A stretch of DNA of 64,000 nt. Origin: Rhodobacteraceae bacterium CCMM004. Its GTDB lineage: Bacteria; Pseudomonadota; Alphaproteobacteria; Rhodobacterales; Rhodobacteraceae. The stretch lies in contig RZWH01000003.1 of assembly GCA_004005435.1 (NCBI GenBank), positions 310,001 to 374,000 on the forward strand. The letters are read 5' to 3'. The notes beneath the pieces are model-generated. The model had not been told where the DNA came from, ran no database searches, and saw only the letters and a program-made list of their open reading frames with translations. Numbering within the stretch: the stretch's first letter is position 1; each line of letters starts with the position of its first letter. Below are positions 39,757 to 47,545 of this stretch, one piece after another. The translations under genes and the position numbers were made by a program.

Positions 39757-39800
39757 CCGGACGTCGCGCGACGTCCGGCCGAAAATCGCGCGATTTTCGG
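39757..39800. repeat. 44-bp double-hairpin element (CCGGAC version), copy 3
   Basis: Both halves are perfect 22-bp palindromes: 39757-39778 (arm CCGGACGTC, loop GCGC) and 39779-39800 (arm CCGAAAATC, loop GCGC). It lies 31 bp before the hyuA start, close enough to affect translation or mRNA stability. It starts 292 bp (2 x 146) after copy 2. Confidence 0.92.
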
Positions 39801-39831
39801 TGCCCCATCGCGGCGGCGCGGGCGCACGCCG

Positions 39832-41859
39832 ATGACCCAAGCGCCGCTCACGTTGGCCGTCGATATCGGCGGCACCTTCACCGACGTCGCCCTCCGCGAC
39901 CGCGACACCGGCCGGGTGTGGCGCGCCAAGACCCCCTCGACCCCGGCAGACCCCTCCGAGGCGTTCCTCGACGGAATCCATCGCGCGCTGGCGACCGCCG
40001 AGCGGACGGCGGCGGAGGTGGGCGAGGTCATCCACGGCACCACCGTCGCCACCAACATGATCCTCGAAGGCAAGGGGGCCCGCGCCGGCCTCGTTACCAC
40101 CTTCGGCTTTCGCCACGTGCTGACCATCGGCCGCCAGGACATCCCTCGCCGCGCCAACCTGTATACCTGGCGCAAGCCCGAGCGCCCGGTGCCCGCCGAC
40201 CGCATCGTCGAGGTGGACGAGCGTGTGGCTCCCGGCGGCACCGTTCTGGCAGCGCTCGACGAGGACAGCGCGGTCCGCGCCGCCGAGGCCCTGGCCGAGG
40301 CCAGGGTGGAGGCGGTGGCGGTCTGTCTGCTCCACGCCTTCGCCAACCCCGCGCACGAGCGGCGAGTGGCCGAGATCCTGCGCCGCGAGATGCCCGGCGT
40401 CGCCGTCACCGCCGCCACCGACGTGCTGCCGGTCGTGCGCGAATACGAGCGATCCCTCGCCGCGGTGCTGAACGCCATCGTCATGCCGGGCATCTCGTCC
40501 TACGTGGCGCGGCTCGAACGGCGGCTGGCGGACGCGGGGGTTGCCGCGCCGCTCCTCCTCATGCAGTCGAACGGGGGCGTCGCGGGCGCGGAGAAGATTC
40601 GCGCCGCCCCCGCGCTCACCGCGTTGTCGGGTCCGGCGGCGGGGGTGGTCGGCGCCTTGGCCGAGGCGCGGCTCGCCGGGATCGACGACATCGTGACGGT
40701 CGACATCGGCGGCACCAGCGCCGACATCAGCCTGATCCGCGGCGGCGAGATCGCGTTGACCCAAGCGGGGCATGTGGGCGATTGGCCCCTGCCCCTGCCG
40801 ATGGTGGACATGGTGACGCTGGGCGCCGGCGGCGGCTCGATCGCGGCGGTGCGCGACGACGGCACCCTGACCGTGGGGCCTCGGAGCGCCGGCGCCCTGC
40901 CCGGCCCCGCCGCCTACGGCCGCGGCGGCACCAAGCCCACGGTGACCGATGCCCATGTGGTGCTGGGACACCTGCCCGCGCGCCTTCTCGGCGGGCGCAT
41001 GGCGCTCGACCGCGAGGCGGCCCGTGCGGCGGTCGAGCGGCACGTGGCGCGCCCCCTGCGCCTGTCGGTCGAGGACGCCGCCCGCGGCATCTTGGCCATC
41101 GCCGACAACGCGATGACCGGCGCGCTCCGCGTGGTGTCGGTCGAGCGCGGGCACGACCCGCGCGCACTGACGCTGGTGCCCTTTGGCGGGGCCGGGCCGC
41201 TGCACGGTTGCGCCCTGGCCGACCTCCTGGGCGCGCGGCGGGTGCTGATCCCGCGCGCGCCGGGGGTGCTCTGCGCCGACGGGTTGCTGGAGGCCGACCT
41301 CAAGGCGGAGTTCAGCCGCGCCCTGCCCGAAGCCGTGGCGGTCGCGGACGCCGATCCGGCGCCGATCCTGTCGGAGTTGGAGGCGCAGGCGGCGGCGTGG
41401 TTCGCGGCCGAGGGCGTCGCGCCCGACCGGCGCCGCACCGCGGCCGTGGCGCTCATGCGCTACCGCGGCCAGGGGTCCGAGCTGGCCGTGCCGATGGCCG
41501 AGGGGTCGCTCGACGCGGGGTTCGCGGGGGCACATCGGCGGCTCTACGGCTTTGTGCTCGACGCGCCGATCGAGCTGGTCACGCTGCGGGTCGAGGCGGT
41601 GGGCGCGGCGGACCCCGCGCGCCCCGAACCCCTGCGCCCCGCGCCCGCAGGGGAGGCGGAGGAGACCGAGGTGATCCTGCCCGACGGTCCGCGGCAAGTG
41701 CCCGTGATCGCCCGCGGCATGCTCGCTGCGGGGGCCGAGGTCGCCGGGCCCGCGGTCCTGACCCAGCTCGACACGACGGTGCTGCTCGCCCCGGGCTGGA
41801 CCGCGCGGGTGCATGACAGCGGCGCGCTGATCCTCGACCGCACCGAGGCACCGGAATGA
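39832..41859 (+). CDS. hyuA: Hydantoinase A/oxoprolinase-family protein, second copy
   Basis: A 675-aa HyuA-family protein: DIGGTFTDVALRDRDTGR at 10-27, HGTTVATNMILEGKGARAGL, TVDIGGTSADISLIRGGE in the centre and PFGGAGPLHGCALADLLGARR in the C-terminal half. It is distinct from the HyuA at 27192, so probably a different cyclic-amide substrate. No strong ribosome-binding site is evident before the ATG at 39832; a double hairpin ends 31 bp upstream. Confidence 0.92.
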   Translation: MTQAPLTLAVDIGGTFTDVALRDRDTGRVWRAKTPSTPADPSEAFLDGIHRALATAERTAAEVGEVIHGTTVATNMILEGKGARAGLVTTFGFRHVLTIGRQDIPRRANLYTWRKPERPVPADRIVEVDERVAPGGTVLAALDEDSAVRAAEALAEARVEAVAVCLLHAFANPAHERRVAEILRREMPGVAVTAATDVLPVVREYERSLAAVLNAIVMPGISSYVARLERRLADAGVAAPLLLMQSNGGVAGAEKIRAAPALTALSGPAAGVVGALAEARLAGIDDIVTVDIGGTSADISLIRGGEIALTQAGHVGDWPLPLPMVDMVTLGAGGGSIAAVRDDGTLTVGPRSAGALPGPAAYGRGGTKPTVTDAHVVLGHLPARLLGGRMALDREAARAAVERHVARPLRLSVEDAARGILAIADNAMTGALRVVSVERGHDPRALTLVPFGGAGPLHGCALADLLGARRVLIPRAPGVLCADGLLEADLKAEFSRALPEAVAVADADPAPILSELEAQAAAWFAAEGVAPDRRRTAAVALMRYRGQGSELAVPMAEGSLDAGFAGAHRRLYGFVLDAPIELVTLRVEAVGAADPARPEPLRPAPAGEAEETEVILPDGPRQVPVIARGMLAAGAEVAGPAVLTQLDTTVLLAPGWTARVHDSGALILDRTEAPE

Positions 41860-41965
41860 GCCATCACCGCGCAACACCGCCACCGCCACGGCACCGGCAG
41901 GGGGCCGCCCCGTTCCCCCGCGCCACGCCCGCCGTCTCAGACCGCCAGTCCAAGGGATCCGCCAG

Positions 41966-43360
41966 ATGACCGCACCCGACACCGACCTCGCTCCCGACCT
42001 CGCCGCCGTCTTCGACCATATCGACCGGCAACGCGACGCGTTCGTCGCCCAACTCACCGAGTATCTCCGCCACCCGTCGATCAGCGCCCAGAACATCGGG
42101 ATCCGCGAGGTTTCGGCGCTGCTGGTCCGGCGCCTGTCCGACCTGGGCTTCGCTGCCGAGGCGGTGTCCACCGACGGCCATCCGATGGTGATGGCCCGCG
42201 GGCCCGAGGTGCCGGACCGCCCCACGGTCCTGCTCTACGGTCACTATGACGTGCAGCCGCCCGAGCCTTTGGAGGCGTGGGTCACCCCGCCCTTCGAGCC
42301 CACGATCCGGGACGGGCGCATCTGGGCCCGCGGCGCCGGCGACAACAAGGGCCAGCACCTGGCCCAGATCCTGGCGCTCGAGAGCCACCTGGCCGTTCAC
42401 GGCACCCTGCCCTGCAACGTCATCGTCCTGCTCGAAGGTGAAGAGGAGGTGGGCAGCCCCCACATCGCCGCCTTCGCCCGGCACCATGCCGAGCGGTTGC
42501 GCGCGGACCTGGTGGTGACCGCGGACGGGCCGCAACACCCCTCGGGGCGACCCATCGTCACCTTCGGCGTGCGCGGCATGGCGGGGTTCGAGCTGCGCGC
42601 CCGCACCGCCCGCTCGGACGCGCATTCCGGCAACTATGGCGGGGTCATGCCCAACGCGCTCTGGACGCTCGTGCATCTCCTGGCGACGATGAAGCGGCCC
42701 GACGGCACCATCGCCATCGAGGGTCTGGCGGACCCGGTGATCCCGCCCACCGAGGCCGAGCGCGCCGCCGCCGCCGCCCTGCCGCTGGACCTGGACCGGT
42801 TCCTGGCGGACACTGGCATGGATCGCCTGGACGCGCCGCAGGATCGGCCATTCTACGACCGGACCATGTTCCACCCCACGCTGACGATCAACGGCCTGCA
42901 TGGCGGATATGGGGGGCCGGGGTCCAAGACGGTGCTGCCCGCCGAGGCGGTGGCCAAATGCGACATCCGCCTTGTGGAGGCGATGACCCCCGATCAGGCG
43001 CTGGACTGCGTCGAGGCGCATGTGGCCAAGCACGCGCCGGAGGTCGAGGTGGTGCGGATGGGCGGGATGCTGCCGTCGAAGACGCCGCTCGACGACCGCT
43101 TCGCCGGGCCGGTGCGGGCGGCTGTGGCCCGCGGAATGGGCGTCGAGCCGCTGATCTATCCGGTGGTGGGGGGCAGCCTGCCCGACTACGTCTTCACCAA
43201 GATCCTCGGGGTGCCCGCCTACGTCACCCCCTACGCCAATGCCGACGAGGCCAACCACGCGCCGAACGAGAACATGGAGCTGCGGCTGTTCCACAACGGC
43301 ATCCGCACGGGAGCCGCGCTCCTATGGGAGCTGGGGCGGATGCGGGTGGGGGCGGCGTAG
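41966..43360 (+). CDS. M20-family metallopeptidase (dipeptidase)
   Basis: A 464-aa M20 enzyme with YGHYDVQPPEPLEAW (His93, Asp95), RGAGDNKGQ (Asp126), LLEGEEEVGSP (Glu pair near 160), RSDAHSGNYGG in the lid domain and the C-terminal NHAPNENM with the last His ligand. The intact catalytic set predicts a working dipeptidase or N-acyl/carbamoyl hydrolase. It lies 106 bp after hyuA and ends the plus-strand catabolic series. Confidence 0.92.
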   Translation: MTAPDTDLAPDLAAVFDHIDRQRDAFVAQLTEYLRHPSISAQNIGIREVSALLVRRLSDLGFAAEAVSTDGHPMVMARGPEVPDRPTVLLYGHYDVQPPEPLEAWVTPPFEPTIRDGRIWARGAGDNKGQHLAQILALESHLAVHGTLPCNVIVLLEGEEEVGSPHIAAFARHHAERLRADLVVTADGPQHPSGRPIVTFGVRGMAGFELRARTARSDAHSGNYGGVMPNALWTLVHLLATMKRPDGTIAIEGLADPVIPPTEAERAAAAALPLDLDRFLADTGMDRLDAPQDRPFYDRTMFHPTLTINGLHGGYGGPGSKTVLPAEAVAKCDIRLVEAMTPDQALDCVEAHVAKHAPEVEVVRMGGMLPSKTPLDDRFAGPVRAAVARGMGVEPLIYPVVGGSLPDYVFTKILGVPAYVTPYANADEANHAPNENMELRLFHNGIRTGAALLWELGRMRVGAA

Positions 43361-43497
43361 CCGGTCGGCAGACGGCGCGAGGTTCCGCTCGGGGCGGTTG
43401 GACCGCACCAGGGTGCCATTCCAGAGACCCGCGCAGTCCACACGCAAGGCCCCCAGCGCGCCCGCTCCGCCTCCCCGTCCCGCCCGGCGGCACGCCG

Positions 43498-43620
43498 GGC
43501 AGCGCCGTCCCGCCCCCCCCGGGGCGGCGCTTCTGGCGAAGACGGTGCAGCCGCTCCAACGTGGATGCTTGCGTCTCCGACGTGCCCCGCCCAACCCCGC
43601 CCCGGCGGGACGGCGCTGCC
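43498..43620. repeat. Foldback repeat, copy B
   Basis: Left arm GGCAGCGCCGTCCCGCC (43498-43514) and right arm GGCGGGACGGCGCTGCC (43604-43620) are perfect 17-bp reverse complements, 106 bp start to start. The interior begins CCCCGGGGCGGCGCTTCTGG. The left flank TCCCGCCCGGCGGCACGCC is shared with copy C. Confidence 0.85.
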
Positions 43621-43712
43621 CTCCGCGTTGAGCGATACGGGGTGCCACGCTGCTCTAAGATGGCTTGCCACACAGGCGCCCCTCCCCGCTGTCCCGCCCG
43701 GCGGACACGCCA

Positions 43713-43834
43713 GGCAGCGCCGTCCCGCCCCCCCGGGGCGGCGCTTTTGGCGAAGGCGGTTCAGCAGCCGGGACGCAGATGCTTATTGGGACCATCGCGC
43801 GCCGCCCAGGCAGCCCCGGCGGGACGGCGCTGCC
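43713..43834. repeat. Foldback repeat, copy C
   Basis: The same 17-bp arms at 43713-43729 and 43818-43834, 105 bp start to start, with interior CCCCGGGGCGGCGCTTTTGG. It begins 215 bp after copy B, so B and C look like a tandem duplication with diverged spacer. Confidence 0.85.
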
Positions 43835-43871
43835 CTCGTCGCTTGGGCGGAGCGTTGCGTCAGGCGCGTTT

Positions 43872-44963
43872 TCAGCCGACCGCGCCAGCAGGCGGCGGCA
43901 CGGCGACGATGTGGTTGTCCCACTGCCGGGGGTGCTCACGGGACCAGAGGATGCGGACGCCGTCGATGCAGGCGATCCGGCCGGTGCCGGTGGTGACGAC
44001 GAACCCCTCGGGGGCCGCCGCGACCCCGCCCACGTCGGCGAGGCGGATCGTGCGCCAGGGGCCGCCGGGCGCGCCCACCGCACAGACGCCGCCGCGGGGC
44101 GAGGTGGCCGCGACCGTCCTGCCGTCGGCGGAGACCGCCACGCTACCCACGTAGCCGCGGAGCGGGTCGGCGGCGGTGCCCTCCAACGCCGGGGTCAGCG
44201 CCCCCGCGCCGCGGGCGCAGGTCGCCACCAGCGGCGGGCGCGCCGACATGTCGCCCTGCCACTGCATCGCCGCGACCACGCCACCCTGCGCGTCCACCGC
44301 GAGGTGGCGGATCGAGTTGCGGTGCAGTGCGGGGGCGGCCTCCACCCGCTCCAGGATCCGCCCGCCGAGGTCGAGAAAGCTCAGGTTCGGCCGCATGGTG
44401 GCCAGGTTCAGCTTTGCGCGCCCGGTGTCGGGGTGGGTCTCGATCCCGCCGTTGGCCACGACCAGCGTGGCCCCGTCCGGCAGGCAAGCGATGTCGTGGG
44501 GGCCGACACCGCCGGACGGCACCTCGCCCAGCCGCGCGAACCCCTCCGCGTCCCAGATCCCCAGGAGCCCTCTGGCGCCGTCGAAATCGTTCTCCGTGGT
44601 GAAGAGCGTGGCGCCATCCCCCGAAAACGCCCCATGCCCGTAGAAGTGCCGCCCCTCCGGCGCGGCGAGGCGCGCGGCGACGCGGCCCGTGGCGCAGTCG
44701 ATCACCAGGGCGAAGCGCCCGGGTCGGCGGGCGAAGACGACCGCCAAGGGCCGCGTGGGATGGGCGGCGGCGGCATGCCCCCGGCCGGGCAACGCGATCT
44801 CGAAGACGATGCTGCCGCCCGCGTCCAGCCCGCACAGCGCATAGGTTCCATCGGGCCGCCGCGCCGCCGAGAGATAGGCGGGCGCCCCGGCATCGGCCCA
44901 GACCGCGGCGGGAACCAGCGCGCTGGCCAAGAGGCCCGACAGGACGGCGCGGCGCCCCGGCAT
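43872..44963 (-). CDS. DUF1513 beta-propeller-like protein, exported
   Basis: A 363-aa protein starting MPGRRAVLSGLLASALVPAAVWA, a signal peptide with a twin-arginine-like RR. Repeated blade-like segments follow (GHGAFSGDGATLFTTEND, GVGPHDIACLPDGATLVVANGG, GSVAVSADGRTVAATS). This is DUF1513, which accompanies imelysin and di-haem oxidoreductase genes in many proteobacteria. Its ATG overlaps the upstream imelysin stop (TGATG). A periplasmic role in iron handling is inferred from context only. Confidence 0.86.
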   Translation of the reverse strand: MPGRRAVLSGLLASALVPAAVWADAGAPAYLSAARRPDGTYALCGLDAGGSIVFEIALPGRGHAAAAHPTRPLAVVFARRPGRFALVIDCATGRVAARLAAPEGRHFYGHGAFSGDGATLFTTENDFDGARGLLGIWDAEGFARLGEVPSGGVGPHDIACLPDGATLVVANGGIETHPDTGRAKLNLATMRPNLSFLDLGGRILERVEAAPALHRNSIRHLAVDAQGGVVAAMQWQGDMSARPPLVATCARGAGALTPALEGTAADPLRGYVGSVAVSADGRTVAATSPRGGVCAVGAPGGPWRTIRLADVGGVAAAPEGFVVTTGTGRIACIDGVRILWSREHPRQWDNHIVAVPPPAGAVG

Positions 44964-45967
44964 CAGTCGCCGTCCAGAGCGTTGAAACCCGCGGAGATGC
45001 CCAGGCGCGGCCCCAACTCCCCCGCGATCTGCGCACGGATCTCGTTGACGGCCCGCTGCACCGCCTCGACCCGCACCCGGCCCTGGGGCGTGGCGACACC
45101 GGCGAAGCGCGGATCGTCCAGGCGGTCGACCCGCTCGATGGCCCTGGCGAAGGCGGCGTCGAGCGCCGCATCGCCGGCTGAAAGGTGCCGCGCCAGATCC
45201 CGCGTCGCCTCCAACGACAGCCGCACATGCCGCAGGGACCGCTCCGAGCGCCACGCCTCCGCCCGCTGAGGACGCGGCCGGTCGAACGTGCCGAGGGGCC
45301 GTCCGAGCCGGACGGCGGAGGTGAACTCCAAGCCCGTCGATAGCGCGGTGAAGAGCTGCCGCAGCGCCTCGTCGCGGCTGCGGTAGACGTCATTGTCCCC
45401 GGCGCCGCGCATCAGGTCGGAATGGCCGTCGACCCAGGCGACCAGAAGCGCGGCGGACACCTGGGCAATGTCGGCCGCCACCAGCCGGATGAGCGCGCAG
45501 ACACGGGCGTCGTCCCCCGCCGCGGCCGCGCGGAGGTCGGGGTCGTGGAGCAATCGCTCCAGAGCATAGAACCCGCGTGCCGCGACCGAGACGTCCCGGA
45601 ACGCCGCCAAGTCCGCAACCTCCGCGCCCCCCTCCTGCAGGAACCCGGCCAGGGTGCGGGGCCCGGCACCGCGCGGGTCGGGCCAGAAGGCGAGCGCGAA
45701 GGCGCGGTCGTGCTCCTCGGAGGGGCCGAAGCGCAGATGCGACACCCGCACCCAGGCGTCGAAGGCATCGCCATAGGCCTGCCGCAGCGTTGCCGAGGAC
45801 GGGTCGCAGTCGGCCTCGGCCGCGCGGTCAAGCTCCGCCGCCCGCGCCGCGAGGGTGCGATAGCCGGGCAGGATGTGAGCGTCCACGATGGCGCCCGGAT
45901 CGGGCGTCTGCGCCGCCGTCGCCGCCGGGGCGACGGCCAGCAGCAGTCCGACGAGCAGGCCCCGCAT
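44963..45967 (-). CDS. Imelysin-family protein, second of the operon
   Basis: A 334-aa exported protein (signal MRGLLVGLLLAVAPAATAA) of the imelysin/IrpA-like family, helical periplasmic proteins linked to iron uptake. The family motif GxHxxE appears as GFYALE (132-137), so the His is replaced by Tyr134, unlike the imelysin at 47546. It lies 1 bp after the di-haem oxidoreductase gene. Loss of the metal-ligand His suggests a different or structural role. Confidence 0.85.
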   Translation of the reverse strand: MRGLLVGLLLAVAPAATAAQTPDPGAIVDAHILPGYRTLAARAAELDRAAEADCDPSSATLRQAYGDAFDAWVRVSHLRFGPSEEHDRAFALAFWPDPRGAGPRTLAGFLQEGGAEVADLAAFRDVSVAARGFYALERLLHDPDLRAAAAGDDARVCALIRLVAADIAQVSAALLVAWVDGHSDLMRGAGDNDVYRSRDEALRQLFTALSTGLEFTSAVRLGRPLGTFDRPRPQRAEAWRSERSLRHVRLSLEATRDLARHLSAGDAALDAAFARAIERVDRLDDPRFAGVATPQGRVRVEAVQRAVNEIRAQIAGELGPRLGISAGFNALDGD

Positions 45968-45968
45968 T

Positions 45969-47486
45969 TCAGAGGCTCTCCAGGAACCGGATGAGCGCGG
46001 CGCGGTCCTCGGGCGGCATCTCCACCACAGTGTCGCGCGCCTCCTGCGCCTCGCCGCCGTGCCAGAGGATCGCCTCCAGTAGCGACCGCGCCCGCCCGTC
46101 GTGCAGGAAATAGGTGTGGCCAGAGACCTGCTGGGTCAGACCGATGCCCCAGAGCGGCGCCGTGCGCCATTCGCGTCCGTTCGCCCGCGCCTCTGGGCGG
46201 TCGTCGGCCAGCCCCTCGCCCATATCGTGGAGCAGCAGATCGGTGTAGGGCCAGATCAGTTGAAAGCTGTGCTCCGGCCGATTGCCCAGCCGATGGGTCA
46301 CATGGGCGGGACGGTGGCAGGAGGCGCAGCCGGCCCCGTGGAACAGCTCCTTGCCCCACAGGACTTCGGGGTCGTCCACATCGCGTCGGGCCGGAACGCC
46401 CAGGTTCTGGCTGTAGAAGGTCACGAGATCCAGCCCCTCGGCGTCGATCTCGAATTCGCGCACATCTCCGTCGCCATGGACGGCGGCCAGGCAGTCGGCC
46501 TGGAGGTCGGTGCATTCGCCCGACCCTGCGGGAAACAGAGGGTTGGAGATGCCGATGTCGCCGACGAAGGCCGAGCCGGTCTGCTCGCGGATCGTCGGAT
46601 TGCCCGCCTTGTGGCCGAAGCGGCCGAGCATAGGCTGATCGAACTCCACCGACCAGACGATGTTGGGCCGCCCGGAAATGCCATCGCCGTCGGCGTCGTC
46701 GGGATCGGCGGCGGCCAGGATGTCGGCGGCCGGGATCGCTTCGAGCAGGCCCATGCCGATCATCTGCGGCGCCACGCGGGGGCTGAGCATCGCGTCGGGG
46801 TGCAGAGGGCCGTAGCCCAGATCGGCGGCGGTATAGGTGGGCTTGCGCAGGGTCGCCACCTCGCCGCCTGCCAACGCGACCTCCATCTCCTCGTAGGTGA
46901 CGGCGAGACGGTATTCGGCGGCATGGCCGGGCAGCGCGAAGTCTTGGAGCTGCGTGCCGTAGGTGGGCTCGGGACGCGAGGCCAGATACCCCTCGATCTC
47001 GGCCCGGGCGTCCTCGGGGCCGCCGGGGATCGACACCCGCAGGAACATCGACACCGCCCCGTCCTCCGGCCCCTCGGGGGGATGTCCGCGGCCGTCCTTC
47101 AGATGACAGCGCTGGCAGGAGCGCGCGTTGTAGAGCGGCCCCAGCCCGTCCGACGCCAGGGTCGATGCGGGGGCCGAGACCCAAATCTTGCGAAAGAGCC
47201 CGTTGCCCACCTTGAAGCGCAGCTCGCCCTCGTAGCCCAGGTTGGCCGATGGCAGGGAGAAGGCGTTGGCGTCCGACGTGGCCCGCACGGTGGCGGCGCC
47301 GCCGGGGCGCGCCTCGAATGGCTGCGCCGCATCGAAGCTCTCGGGCGCGGCGGTCGCGGCGGCGATGCGCGCCGCCTCGGCCGGGGTGCGCGGGACGATG
47401 TCGAGATGCGGCTCGTCCAGGGGATCTGCGGCGGCCGGTGCAGCGAGCGCCAGGGCCAGCACGATGAGCGGCAGAGATCGGGTCAT
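45969..47486 (-). CDS. Di-haem oxidoreductase (DUF1111, cytochrome c peroxidase-like)
   Basis: A 505-aa exported protein with signal MTRSLPLIVLALALAAPAAA and two haem c sites: SCQRCH (Cys124, Cys127, His128) and GCASCH (Cys387, Cys390, His391). The family is related to MauG/CCP-type di-haem enzymes and is found beside imelysins. The start at 47486 is chosen because the signal peptide begins there and GGAG lies upstream. Its haem attachment would need the Ccm system encoded at 7.9-10.7 kb. Probably redox chemistry on iron or its ligand in the periplasm, by context. Confidence 0.88.
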   Translation of the reverse strand: MTRSLPLIVLALALAAPAAADPLDEPHLDIVPRTPAEAARIAAATAAPESFDAAQPFEARPGGAATVRATSDANAFSLPSANLGYEGELRFKVGNGLFRKIWVSAPASTLASDGLGPLYNARSCQRCHLKDGRGHPPEGPEDGAVSMFLRVSIPGGPEDARAEIEGYLASRPEPTYGTQLQDFALPGHAAEYRLAVTYEEMEVALAGGEVATLRKPTYTAADLGYGPLHPDAMLSPRVAPQMIGMGLLEAIPAADILAAADPDDADGDGISGRPNIVWSVEFDQPMLGRFGHKAGNPTIREQTGSAFVGDIGISNPLFPAGSGECTDLQADCLAAVHGDGDVREFEIDAEGLDLVTFYSQNLGVPARRDVDDPEVLWGKELFHGAGCASCHRPAHVTHRLGNRPEHSFQLIWPYTDLLLHDMGEGLADDRPEARANGREWRTAPLWGIGLTQQVSGHTYFLHDGRARSLLEAILWHGGEAQEARDTVVEMPPEDRAALIRFLESL

Positions 47487-47545
47487 GGTGGGGCTCTCCT
47501 CCGGGCGGGACCGGCGCGGTGCCGGCCCCTCCCGACGCGTTGGGA

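Larger units (their letters stand above)
39298..39831. other. 534-bp intergenic region between hyuB and hyuA carrying three hairpin elements
   Basis: No real gene is evident. Open frames cross the region but read through palindromes and have no recognisable domain. A start-like AAGGAGAGCTCCATGACC at 39553 opens a frame of about 90 codons ending over the hyuA start, which is probably chance or a decayed gene. The region is dominated by three 44-bp double hairpins, listed separately. Confidence 0.7.
43361..43871. other. 511-bp convergent intergenic region with two foldback repeats
   Basis: It separates the catabolic island from the iron-linked operon, both ending here. Several frames are open on both strands, but they only read the repeats and share low-complexity Pro/Arg/Gly peptides, so no gene is called. 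It holds foldback copies B and C. Confidence 0.7.

Noticed and set aside
39319-39800. CRISPR array
   Set aside because: Three regularly placed palindromic repeats were considered, but spacing is 146 and 292 bp, the repeats are double hairpins and no cas genes are present.
39553-39834. Start-like AAGGAGAGCTCCATGACC and a ~90-codon frame ending on the hyuA start
   Set aside because: The frame reads through the third double hairpin and is basic and Pro-rich without a recognisable family. Kept only as a possible decayed gene.
36049-42225. A 2058-codon open frame on the minus strand
   Set aside because: It is antisense to five well-supported genes and to the hairpin region. Its translation is low-complexity His/Arg/Gly/Asp sequence with no domain, the normal shadow of GC-rich third-codon positions.
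43224-43673. Open frames on both strands over the 43.5-kb repeats
   Set aside because: They encode similar Pro/Arg/Gly peptides in several frames because the DNA repeats, not because a protein is conserved.
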